Source: Bacteroidales bacterium (lineage in GTDB: Bacteria > Bacteroidota > Bacteroidia > Bacteroidales > Muribaculaceae). Taken from it: DNA of 10,607 nt. Position numbers and translations under genes: made by a program. The stretch's first letter is position 1. Each line of letters begins with the position of its first letter. The stretch lies in assembly GCA_004552395.1 (NCBI GenBank), contig SFOK01000059.1, forward strand, positions 1 through 10,607. Direction: 5' to 3'. The notes under the pieces were generated by a model that did no database searches, was not told the origin of the DNA, and worked only from the letters and a program-made list of their open reading frames with translations. Positions 5,826-10,607 of this stretch are shown in pieces.

Positions 5826-6902
5826 TCATTTACCTTTACGCATCTCTATCTCCTGCTGCACGTCGCGTCCGTGGCGCAGAAGTATCTTCCAAATGAACGC
5901 GCGGATAAAGCCGGTGCCGTAGCCCCAGAGCTGAATCAGCGAGGCCCACACGGCCATGGTGCCTATCTTCAGGCTGCGGGTGCTGCAGATGGCCGAGATC
6001 CAGACGGCCAGCAGGTAGACGGCGAGCGGTATGATCCAGAGCCAGGAGAGCAGAACGGCGAGCAAGACCATGACCACACAGCCGACCACAAAGACGGTCG
6101 GCGCGGTGTGCACAATCTTGAGCGAGTCGGGATAGAGCAGCTTCAGTGTGATTCGCGACATACCGAACACATGGACCTGCCGCCAGAATTTCCTCCAGTT
6201 GACGCGGCGCTTATGGTAGACTTTCACGGCGCGGTACAGCGCTATGCTGAACCCCTTCAGACGTATGCGGGTGCTCATGTCGATATCTTCGCTGAACATC
6301 TCGCGGAAGCCGCCGGTGGCCTCGTAGACGCGCCGCGAGAAACCCATGTTGAATGTGCGGGGCACGAACTTCTCGAGCTGCACCTTGCCGCCGCGTATGC
6401 CTCCGGTTGTGAGGAAGGAAGTCATGGCATAGTTGATAGCCTTCTGCGTGTCGGTAAAGGACTCGTGGGCCGCGTCGGGTCCGCCGAAACAGTCGGCCGG
6501 GTTCTCGCGGAGCGCCTTGCGCAGATTGGCTATATAGTCGGGCGGGAGCACACAGTCGGAGTCCACGAAGATGAAGAAGTCGCCGCGGGCATGGTCCATG
6601 CCGTAGTTGCGGGCAATGCTTCGGCCCTCGTTCTCTTTGAAGAGGTAGCTCACCGCTATTCTGTCGGCGAACCGGCGGCAGACATCACCGCAAGGCTCGG
6701 GCGAGCCGTCCTCCACAATCACGGCCTCGAAGCCGCTGTCGGTCTGCGCGGCGAGACTCTCCAGGAGGTCGCTCACCTCGCGGGGACGGTTGTAGACCGG
6801 TACTACGATAGAAAAGAGTATCTCCTTATCGTCGCGGCCGTTGTGAAGGCCTTTGCCTTCGAGGAGGTCATCGTGGTCGTGGTTATCGGGTGTCGGCGCC
6901 AT
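5826..6902 (-). CDS. Family 2 glycosyltransferase with C-terminal membrane segments
   Basis: This 358-residue protein has a GT-A catalytic domain at about 29-250. ILFSIVVPVYNRPREV (28-43) is the first nucleotide-binding strand, VEDGS sits at 63-67, and DSD at 114-116 is the metal-binding DxD motif. SED at 204-206 supplies the likely catalytic base, and RRVNWRKFWRQ (232-242) occupies the place of the Q/RxxRW-type motif. Two strong hydrophobic segments (about 267-285 and 287-305) and a weaker one (about 313-335) anchor the enzyme to the inner membrane, with a charged tail after them. It should transfer a sugar from a nucleotide-sugar to a lipid-linked or surface glycan; donor and acceptor cannot be read from the sequence. 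The first ~25 residues are polar and His/Asp-rich, lie outside the fold, and may overcall the start at 6902. radC follows after 4 bp. Confidence 0.9.
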   Translation of the reverse strand: MAPTPDNHDHDDLLEGKGLHNGRDDKEILFSIVVPVYNRPREVSDLLESLAAQTDSGFEAVIVEDGSPEPCGDVCRRFADRIAVSYLFKENEGRSIARNYGMDHARGDFFIFVDSDCVLPPDYIANLRKALRENPADCFGGPDAAHESFTDTQKAINYAMTSFLTTGGIRGGKVQLEKFVPRTFNMGFSRRVYEATGGFREMFSEDIDMSTRIRLKGFSIALYRAVKVYHKRRVNWRKFWRQVHVFGMSRITLKLLYPDSLKIVHTAPTVFVVGCVVMVLLAVLLSWLWIIPLAVYLLAVWISAICSTRSLKIGTMAVWASLIQLWGYGTGFIRAFIWKILLRHGRDVQQEIEMRKGK

Positions 6903-6940
6903 GTCGTAAATGCTGAAAAGCGGTGAATGAATCGGTATGT

Positions 6941-6968
6941 TGCGGCTGAGGGCCGCGCTTCAGCCGCA
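6941..6968 (-). promoter_or_regulatory. Hairpin in the leader of the glycosyltransferase gene
   Basis: TGCGGCTGA (6941-6949) and TCAGCCGCA (6960-6968) form a perfect 9-bp stem with a 10-nt loop. It ends 38 bp before the glycosyltransferase start on the minus strand. No U-tract follows directly on that strand (it continues ACATACCG), so it looks more like a leader structure than a terminator. A further CGGCTG lies at 6985-6990. Confidence 0.5.
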
Positions 6969-6993
6969 GCGGGCTGGCTTGTAGCGGCTGATA

Positions 6994-7031
6994 TGAAAGA
7001 AGGCCGGGGCCTGCATGAGGTTCCCGGCCTT
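6994..7031 (-). terminator. Rho-independent terminator after efp
   Basis: AAGGCCGGG (7000-7008) and CCCGGCCTT (7023-7031) form a perfect 9-bp GC-rich stem with a 14-nt loop. On the minus strand it begins 34 bp after the efp stop and is followed by a pyrimidine-rich tail (CTTTCATAT). It should end efp transcripts and would make the glycosyltransferase-radC pair dependent on read-through or on its own promoter. Confidence 0.72.
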
Positions 7032-7065
7032 GTGGTTGCTTATGAAGCTGAAAAGGGGATTGCGG

Positions 7066-7632
7066 TCAGGCTTTCACGCGGCCTACGTATGAACCGTCGC
7101 GGGTGTCGACCTCTATGAGCTCGCCTTCGTTGATGAAGAGGGGCACACGTACTGTGGCGCCTGTCTCTACTGTAGCGGGCTTGAGGGTGTTGGTGGCGGT
7201 GTCGCCTTTGAGGCCGGGTTCTGTGTAAGTGATTTTGACCACAGTCTTCATGGGCATCTCAGCGTAGAGGATAGTGTCGGATGAAGCGTCGGAAACCACC
7301 TCCACGGTGTCGCCTTCCTTCATGAAGTCGGCGCCTGTGACGAGTTCCTTGGCGATGGGGATCTGCTCGAAAGTCTCGTTGTTCATGAAGATATCGTCGC
7401 CGCCTTCGCTGTAAAGGAACTGATAGGGGCGGCGCTCCACGCGAACATCCTCGAGCTTCTCGCCGATGTTGAAGCGGCGCTCGATCACACGGCCGTCGAC
7501 CACATCCTTGAGCTTGGTGCGCATGAAGGTGTTGCCTTTACCCGGTTTCACGTGAAGAAATTCGATGCAGAAGTAGCGACGGTTGTCCATGCGGATGCAG
7601 GTGCCGTTCTTGATGTCTTGAGCGTTGATCAT
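7066..7632 (-). CDS. efp: Elongation factor P
   Basis: The protein has 188 residues, the standard length, and all three beta-barrel domains of EF-P. The start MINAQDIKNGTCIRMDNRRY, the tip loop KPGKGNTF (29-36), the middle RRFNIGEKLEDVRVERRPYQ and the C-terminal GDTATNTLKPATVETGATVR followed by VPLFINEGE are near-identical to Bacteroides EF-P as I know it. EF-P binds ribosomes stalled at consecutive prolines, between the P and E sites, and stimulates peptide bond formation. Lys32 at the loop tip occupies the position that other bacteria modify; no modifying enzyme is encoded here. I chose the ATG at 7632 rather than the in-frame ATG at 7692, because the 20 extra residues (MRRYRSGQLTDYN...) are not part of the family and lie in the promoter-side leader. 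The gene diverges from rpmH. Confidence 0.97.
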   Translation of the reverse strand: MINAQDIKNGTCIRMDNRRYFCIEFLHVKPGKGNTFMRTKLKDVVDGRVIERRFNIGEKLEDVRVERRPYQFLYSEGGDDIFMNNETFEQIPIAKELVTGADFMKEGDTVEVVSDASSDTILYAEMPMKTVVKITYTEPGLKGDTATNTLKPATVETGATVRVPLFINEGELIEVDTRDGSYVGRVKA

Positions 7633-7709
7633 ATAAATAGCTGTCTTATAGTAATTATAGTCAGTTAGTTGGCCGGAGCGATAGCGCCTCACGCGCTGCT
7701 CCGGGACTG

Positions 7710-7717
7710 CAAAATTA
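7710..7717 (-). promoter_or_regulatory. Candidate -7 box for efp
   Basis: On the minus strand this reads TAATTTTG, matching TAnnTTTG. A TTTTTTG lies only 12 bp upstream instead of 19-21 bp, so the -33 element is not convincing. It would give a leader of about 75 nt before the efp start at 7632. Confidence 0.42.
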
Positions 7718-7778
7718 CAAAAAAAATCGCAAAAAATAGGGTTGAGCCCGATTTATTCGGGTAAAAATAGCCGGATAA

Positions 7779-7810
7779 TTTGGGAAATTGAGATTTGTTT
7801 GCTAATTTTG
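7779..7810 (+). promoter_or_regulatory. Bacteroidetes-type promoter of rpmH
   Basis: TTTG at 7779-7782 and TAATTTTG at 7803-7810 are separated by exactly 20 bp, fitting the primary sigma factor consensus of Bacteroidetes. Transcription should begin at about 7815-7818, giving a leader of nearly 90 nt before the rpmH start codon. Confidence 0.82.
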
Positions 7811-7822
7811 CACGCTGAAAAC

Positions 7823-7863
7823 GGCCCTCCAGGAGGCGCCGATGTGCCGGGCAGGTCAGCCTG
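7823..7863 (+). promoter_or_regulatory. Two hairpins in the rpmH leader
   Basis: GGC-CCTC (7823-7829) pairs with GAGG-GCC (7833-7836 and 7838-7840) around a 3-nt loop with one bulged C at 7837. CAGG (7852-7855) pairs with CCTG (7860-7863) around TCAG. Both lie in the inferred untranslated leader. They could serve autogenous control by a ribosomal protein or simply stabilise the mRNA; no known leader family is recognisable. Confidence 0.35.
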
Positions 7864-7904
7864 TGAAGGTGCATTTATCTCTGATTTATAAAACTTTACA
7901 TACA

Positions 7905-8060
7905 ATGAAAAGAACCTTTCAACCCTCCAATCGCCGTCGTGTCAACAAGCACGGCTTCCGCGAGCGCATGTCTACCAAGGACGGCCGCAAAGTCATCAAC
8001 CGCCGCCGAGCCAAAGGCCGCAAGTATCTTTCTGTAAGCGACCGCATCGCCAGCAAGTAA
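7905..8060 (+). CDS. rpmH: Ribosomal protein bL34
   Basis: The protein has 51 residues. It begins MKRTFQPSNRRRVNKHGFRE and continues RMSTKDGRKVINRRRAKGRK, which is diagnostic for L34, a small, strongly basic component of the 50S subunit. The C-terminal YLSVSDRIASK is a few residues longer than in E. coli. The ATG at 7905 is chosen because family members start with MKRT; an upstream in-frame ATG at 7842 would add 21 unrelated residues. A strong promoter lies about 95 bp upstream. The usual neighbour rnpA is not adjacent: gpmI follows after 293 bp. Confidence 0.98.
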   Translation: MKRTFQPSNRRRVNKHGFRERMSTKDGRKVINRRRAKGRKYLSVSDRIASK

Positions 8061-8077
8061 TCTTTTTGAAGGGCGTC

Positions 8078-8095
8078 CGGAGCAGTGAAGCTCCG
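8078..8095 (+). terminator. Possible weak terminator after rpmH
   Basis: CGGAGC (8078-8083) pairs perfectly with GCTCCG (8090-8095) around the loop AGTGAA. It starts 17 nt after the rpmH stop. Only a short AGTTT follows, so termination is probably partial if it occurs at all. Confidence 0.35.
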
Positions 8096-8159
8096 AGTTT
8101 CCGCTTCCGGTTCGCAAACGTTATTATTCCCCGCTTCCTGTCTGCCTTCGGCCGGGAAG

Positions 8160-8210
8160 CCTGAACGCGCTTTGAACTTATACGCTTCAGGCGCGTTTCA
8201 ATTTATATCT
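8160..8210 (+). promoter_or_regulatory. Mutually exclusive hairpins upstream of gpmI (attenuator-like)
   Basis: AACGCGC (8164-8170) pairs perfectly with GCGCGTT (8191-8197); one bulged T extends this to 8162-8200. An AU-rich tract (ATTTATATCT) follows, giving a terminator-like shape. CCTGAA (8160-8165) pairs perfectly with TTCAGG (8186-8191), and the two pairings share bases, so only one can form. This is the geometry of an attenuator, but no leader peptide or ligand-binding domain is evident. Confidence 0.4.
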
Positions 8211-8353
8211 CCATTCTGCCTCAAGCCCCGGGGTCAAGGCCGGCTCATGCCGCCGTCTCTTACCGCGCAGCGAGGCTGAAGCGGATACTTCCCAAAATAG
8301 TTTCCCTCTCATCATCAGAATTCTCTCTTAACAAGTTTTCCCCTACAGATACA

Positions 8354-9865
8354 ATGGCACATAAAGCACTATTAATGATTCTCGACGGATGGGGTATTGG
8401 CGACCATAAGAAGGACGACGCCATCTACAATACACCCACCCCTTTTATCGACTCCCTTAACGCTGAATATCCCCACTCGCAGCTGAAAGCTTCGGGCGAG
8501 GATGTGGGTCTCCCCGACGGCCAGATGGGCAACTCCGAAGTGGGTCACCTCAACATCGGCGCCGGCCGCGTGGTATATCAGGACCTCGTGAAGATCAACC
8601 GCGCTATAGCCGACGGCTCCATCATGCGCAACAAAGAGATTATAAGCGCTTTCTCCTACGCCCGCGATCATAAGAAGCCGATCCACTTTATGGGTCTGCT
8701 CTCCACCGGCGGCGTCCACTCGTCGCTCGATCATCTGTTTGCCCTCTGCGACATAGCCAAGACCTACGGCCTCGAGGAGGTGTATATACACTGCTTCATG
8801 GACGGCCGCGACACTGATCCCAAGTCGGGTGCCGGCTTCCTGGCCCGACTCGAAGAGCACTGCGCCGCAAGCACCGGCAAGATCGCCGATGTCATAGGCC
8901 GCTACTACGCCATGGACCGCGACCACCGCTGGGAGCGCCTCAAAGAGGCTTACAATATGCTCACGGCCGGCGAGGGCCGCAAGGTAACCGACATGGTCGG
9001 CGCTGTTGAAGACAGCTATGCCGAAGGCGTCACCGACGAGTTCATAAAGCCTATTGTCAACGAGAATGTGGACGGCACAATCAAGGAAGGCGATGCCGTG
9101 ATCTTCTTCAACTACCGCAACGACCGCGCCAAGGAGCTCACAGTGGTCCTCACACAGCACGAGGAGGACGGCATGAAGCCTATCCCCGGGCTGCAGTATT
9201 ACTGCATGACACCCTACGATTCATCGTTCAAGGGCGTGCATATCCTTTTCGACAAAGAGGATGTGAACGACACTCTTGCCGAATGGCTATCCAAGCAGGG
9301 CAAGACCCAGCTCCACATAGCAGAGACAGAGAAATATGCCCACGTCACCTTCTTCCTCAACGGCGGACGCGAAGCCGCTTTCAAAGGAGAGGACCGTATT
9401 CTGGTGTCGTCGCCTAAGGTCGCTACTTACGATCTGCAGCCCGAGATGAGCGCTCCGGAAGTGACCGTGAAGCTCGTGGATGCTATCAAATCGGAGAAAT
9501 ATGACTTTATCGTCGTTAACTATGCCAACGGCGACATGGTGGGACACACAGGCGTCTATGCCGCTATTCAGAAAGCTGTGGAGACAGTGGACAGCTGTGT
9601 GGAGAAGGTGATCACCGCAGCCCGCGAATGTGGCTACGAGGCAATCATCATCGCCGACCACGGCAACGCCGACCATGCCATCAACGCTGACGGCACTCCC
9701 AACACGGCCCACAGCCTCAACCCTGTGCCGTTCATCTATGTGACATTCGACAAGAACGCCACAGCGGAGAACGGACGTCTGGCCGACGTGGCACCCTCGA
9801 TTCTCCAGATCATGGGTCTGCCGCAGCCTTCCGACATGACCGGCCATTCGCTTATCAAAGCCTGA
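8354..9865 (+). CDS. gpmI: 2,3-bisphosphoglycerate-independent phosphoglycerate mutase
   Basis: The protein has 503 residues, close to the family's usual ~510, and is complete. It interconverts 3-phosphoglycerate and 2-phosphoglycerate in glycolysis and gluconeogenesis through a phosphoserine intermediate, using two Mn ions. The phosphatase-like domain is split around the transferase domain, as usual. LDGWG at 10-14 supplies metal ligand D11, and MGNSEVGH at 58-65 contains the catalytic Ser61. GGVHS (119-123) includes His122, and DGRD lies at 150-153. ANGDMVGHTG, ADHGN at 434-438 and NTAHSLNPVP with His453 supply the remaining metal ligands. The ATG at 8354 is 7 residues before the first strand and is preceded by no Shine-Dalgarno sequence. 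It follows rpmH on the same strand, and a strong terminator lies 145 bp downstream. Confidence 0.98.
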   Translation: MAHKALLMILDGWGIGDHKKDDAIYNTPTPFIDSLNAEYPHSQLKASGEDVGLPDGQMGNSEVGHLNIGAGRVVYQDLVKINRAIADGSIMRNKEIISAFSYARDHKKPIHFMGLLSTGGVHSSLDHLFALCDIAKTYGLEEVYIHCFMDGRDTDPKSGAGFLARLEEHCAASTGKIADVIGRYYAMDRDHRWERLKEAYNMLTAGEGRKVTDMVGAVEDSYAEGVTDEFIKPIVNENVDGTIKEGDAVIFFNYRNDRAKELTVVLTQHEEDGMKPIPGLQYYCMTPYDSSFKGVHILFDKEDVNDTLAEWLSKQGKTQLHIAETEKYAHVTFFLNGGREAAFKGEDRILVSSPKVATYDLQPEMSAPEVTVKLVDAIKSEKYDFIVVNYANGDMVGHTGVYAAIQKAVETVDSCVEKVITAARECGYEAIIIADHGNADHAINADGTPNTAHSLNPVPFIYVTFDKNATAENGRLADVAPSILQIMGLPQPSDMTGHSLIKA

Positions 9866-9884
9866 CCGCTTCCTCCGAATTGTC

Positions 9885-9983
9885 CGGATATCCCTCCGAA
9901 TCACCCGAAAATCCTCTGGCTTGAAACGGATATGATTCCGGAATTGCATCGGATATGATCCGATGCAGACTCGGATTAAATCC
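9885..9983. repeat. Five phased CGGAT...ATCC motifs after gpmI
   Basis: Imperfect palindromes start at 9885 (CGGATATCC), 9906 (CGAAAATCC), 9927 (CGGATATGATTCCG), 9950 (CGGATATGATCCG) and 9972 (CGGATTAAATCC). The spacings are 21, 21, 23 and 22 bp, about two helical turns each. The fourth sits in a perfect 9-bp inverted repeat, GCATCGGAT (9946-9954) with ATCCGATGC (9958-9966), around the loop ATG. CCTCCGAAT also recurs at 9872 and 9893. The phasing suggests sites for a dimeric DNA-binding protein, but decayed repeats or 3' UTR folding remain possible. Confidence 0.6.
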
Positions 9984-10010
9984 CAAAATTACAGAAGATT
10001 TTGATAAAAT

Positions 10011-10046
10011 AAGGGCCGACTTCTCCCAAAGGAGTCAGCCCTTTCT
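10011..10046 (+). terminator. Rho-independent terminator after gpmI
   Basis: AAGGGC-C-GACT (10011-10021) pairs with AGTC-A-GCCCTT (10033-10043): ten base pairs with one C-A mismatch, followed by TTTCT. An A-rich run (GATAAAAT) precedes it, so it may also work on the opposite strand. It should end the gpmI transcript and insulate rplS. Confidence 0.8.
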
Positions 10047-10188
10047 CTCCAAAGCCTTTAGCAATTTGGATTATCATGTTCGGTAATTTGTGCCATTTGT
10101 GACACTAATTGACGATACAAAATCAGAAAATTCTTGCGAGCCAAACAAGGAAAACATTTTGGATTTTTGGAGAGAAAATGGGAGGATG

Positions 10189-10220
10189 TTTGGCGGTGTC
10201 GGAGGAATTTTGTAACTTTG
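10189..10220 (+). promoter_or_regulatory. Bacteroidetes-type promoter of rplS
   Basis: TTTG at 10189-10192 and TAACTTTG at 10213-10220 are separated by exactly 20 bp, a full match to the primary sigma factor consensus of the phylum. Transcription should begin at about 10225-10228, leaving a leader of roughly 160 nt. Confidence 0.85.
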
Positions 10221-10230
10221 CCGGGTAAAA

Positions 10231-10354
10231 GCGAGCAGTCGCTGGCAGGAGAGGACCGCGTGTCCAAAGGCCCCGGGAGCGGACGGCGCAGCGCATAAGC
10301 AGCTGCGGATCAGTGCGCTGAGGCCAATTCAGAGTGACTTGCTATGCTGCCGCC
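10231..10354 (+). promoter_or_regulatory. Structured rplS leader, candidate autogenous control element
   Basis: Three simple stems are visible: GCGA/TCGC (10231-10242), GGAC/GTCC (10253-10265) and CAGCGCA (10289-10295) with TGCGCTG (10314-10320). The last encloses the palindrome GCAGCTGC and can be closed further by GGCC/GGCC (10269-10272 with 10322-10325). A competing pairing joins 10285-10301 with 10340-10354 (about 14 pairs with bulges) and would break the third stem. L19 leaders with autogenous control are known in Firmicutes; whether this is an equivalent is inference. Confidence 0.45.
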
Positions 10355-10385
10355 TTCACAAATTATTTAAAATCTTAAAGACAAA

Positions 10386-10607
10386 ATGGATTTACTTAAA
10401 GTAGCAGAGGAAGCTTTTGCAACAGGCAAAAAGCACCCCGAGTTCAACCCCGGCGACACAATCACAGTGAGCTATCGTATCAAAGAGGGTAACAAAGAGC
10501 GTCTCCAACAGTATCGCGGTGTGGTAATCCGCATCAACGGCGATGGCGAAAAGAAACGTTTCACAGTGCGCAAGATCTCCGACGGTATCGGTGTGGAGCG
10601 TATTTTC
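10386..10607 (+). CDS. rplS: Ribosomal protein bL19 (3' end beyond window)
   Basis: The first 74 codons are present, out of about 115-120 expected. MDLLKVAEEAFATGKKHPEF, then PGDTITVSYRIKEGNKERLQ, QYRGVVIRI and KKRFTVRKIS followed by GVERIF are diagnostic for L19, a 50S protein at the interface with the 30S subunit. The ATG at 10386 lies in an A-rich, Shine-Dalgarno-free context (AAAGACAAA). It has its own strong promoter and a long structured leader. trmD and rpsP, often next to rplS in other phyla, are not present upstream. Confidence 0.97.
   Translation, partial: MDLLKVAEEAFATGKKHPEFNPGDTITVSYRIKEGNKERLQQYRGVVIRINGDGEKKRFTVRKISDGIGVERIF

Larger units (their letters stand above)
8061..8353 (+). 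other. Hairpin-rich noncoding gap between rpmH and gpmI
   Basis: I find no credible gene here on either strand. A 64-codon frame at 8085-8279 has no family features and overlaps the hairpins. The stretch holds a possible weak terminator (8078-8095), a stem GCTTCC/GGAAGC (about 8135-8140 with 8154-8159), and two alternative hairpins at 8160-8200. The last ~60 bp before gpmI are AT- and pyrimidine-rich. No consensus promoter is visible, so gpmI either uses an unrecognised promoter or is read from rpmH. Confidence 0.6.
9866..10385 (+). other. 520-bp noncoding region between gpmI and rplS
   Basis: No gene is supported here. The only frame of note, on the minus strand at 10058-10267, runs straight through the rplS promoter and has no family features. 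From left to right the region holds five phased CGGAT/ATCC motifs (9885-9983), a terminator (10011-10046), an AT-rich stretch with two TTTGTG copies (10088-10101), the rplS promoter (10189-10220), and a structured leader (10231-10354). Confidence 0.65.

Noticed and set aside
5799..6926. Long plus-strand open frame of 375 codons
   Set aside because: It is antisense to the glycosyltransferase, whose minus-strand frame has clear family motifs. The plus frame shows none and is open because of the GC-rich codon pattern on the other strand.
7842..7904. Upstream in-frame start that would lengthen L34 by 21 residues
   Set aside because: L34 proteins begin at MKRT, and the extra residues (MCRAGQPVKV...) lie in the structured leader and match nothing in the family.
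8372..9160. Minus-strand open frame of 262 codons
   Set aside because: It is the antisense shadow of gpmI, which is complete with all catalytic residues on the plus strand.
10058..10267. Minus-strand frame of 69 codons upstream of rplS
   Set aside because: It runs through a perfect promoter for rplS and has no family features or plausible upstream signals.
10250..10330. Possible tRNA or small RNA gene in the GC-rich rplS leader
   Set aside because: No T-loop GGTTCGAATCC-like sequence or cloverleaf could be assembled. The stretch is better explained as the leader of rplS.

Overview
The window looks like a chromosomal segment of a member of the Bacteroidales, at roughly 50-55% GC. Three things support this: the elongation factor P, L34 and L19 proteins match the Bacteroides-type sequences I know; two genes carry textbook Bacteroidetes promoters (TTTG, 20 bp, TAnnTTTG); and most genes lack a Shine-Dalgarno sequence. 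Heavy use of ATA for isoleucine and the GC content would fit a gut family such as Muribaculaceae, but that is only a guess.

Positions 1-3664 hold a minus-strand module read right to left: an outer-membrane beta-barrel receptor of the TonB-dependent type, an ECF-type sigma factor, and a single-pass membrane protein in the usual anti-sigma position. The last gene runs off the left edge without a stop. The receptor's upstream region (3665-3760) carries a duplicated 16-bp motif and a short leader hairpin, both candidates for regulation. Diverging from it is a lipid kinase of the diacylglycerol kinase family (3897-4823).

The kinase converges on radC. The 158-bp gap between them contains the most unusual sequence in the window: about ten 9-bp units built on the palindrome TAGCTA. 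They fold into a long hairpin and leave the kinase reading frame open past its stop codon. radC sits 4 bp behind a family 2 glycosyltransferase, and both lie downstream of efp on the minus strand. efp diverges from rpmH (L34).

Rightwards on the plus strand come rpmH, a 293-bp hairpin-rich gap, gpmI (cofactor-independent phosphoglycerate mutase), and a 520-bp gap. That gap holds five phased CGGAT/ATCC motifs, a strong terminator, a promoter and a structured leader. It ends at rplS (L19), which is cut by the right edge.

Most genes are housekeeping: translation (efp, rpmH, rplS), glycolysis (gpmI), lipid metabolism and envelope glycan synthesis. The accessory part is the receptor/sigma/membrane-protein module. 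I see no phage, transposon, CRISPR array, tRNA or rRNA. The most promising leads are noncoding: the TAGCTA array, the phased motifs after gpmI, and the duplicated site before the receptor gene.
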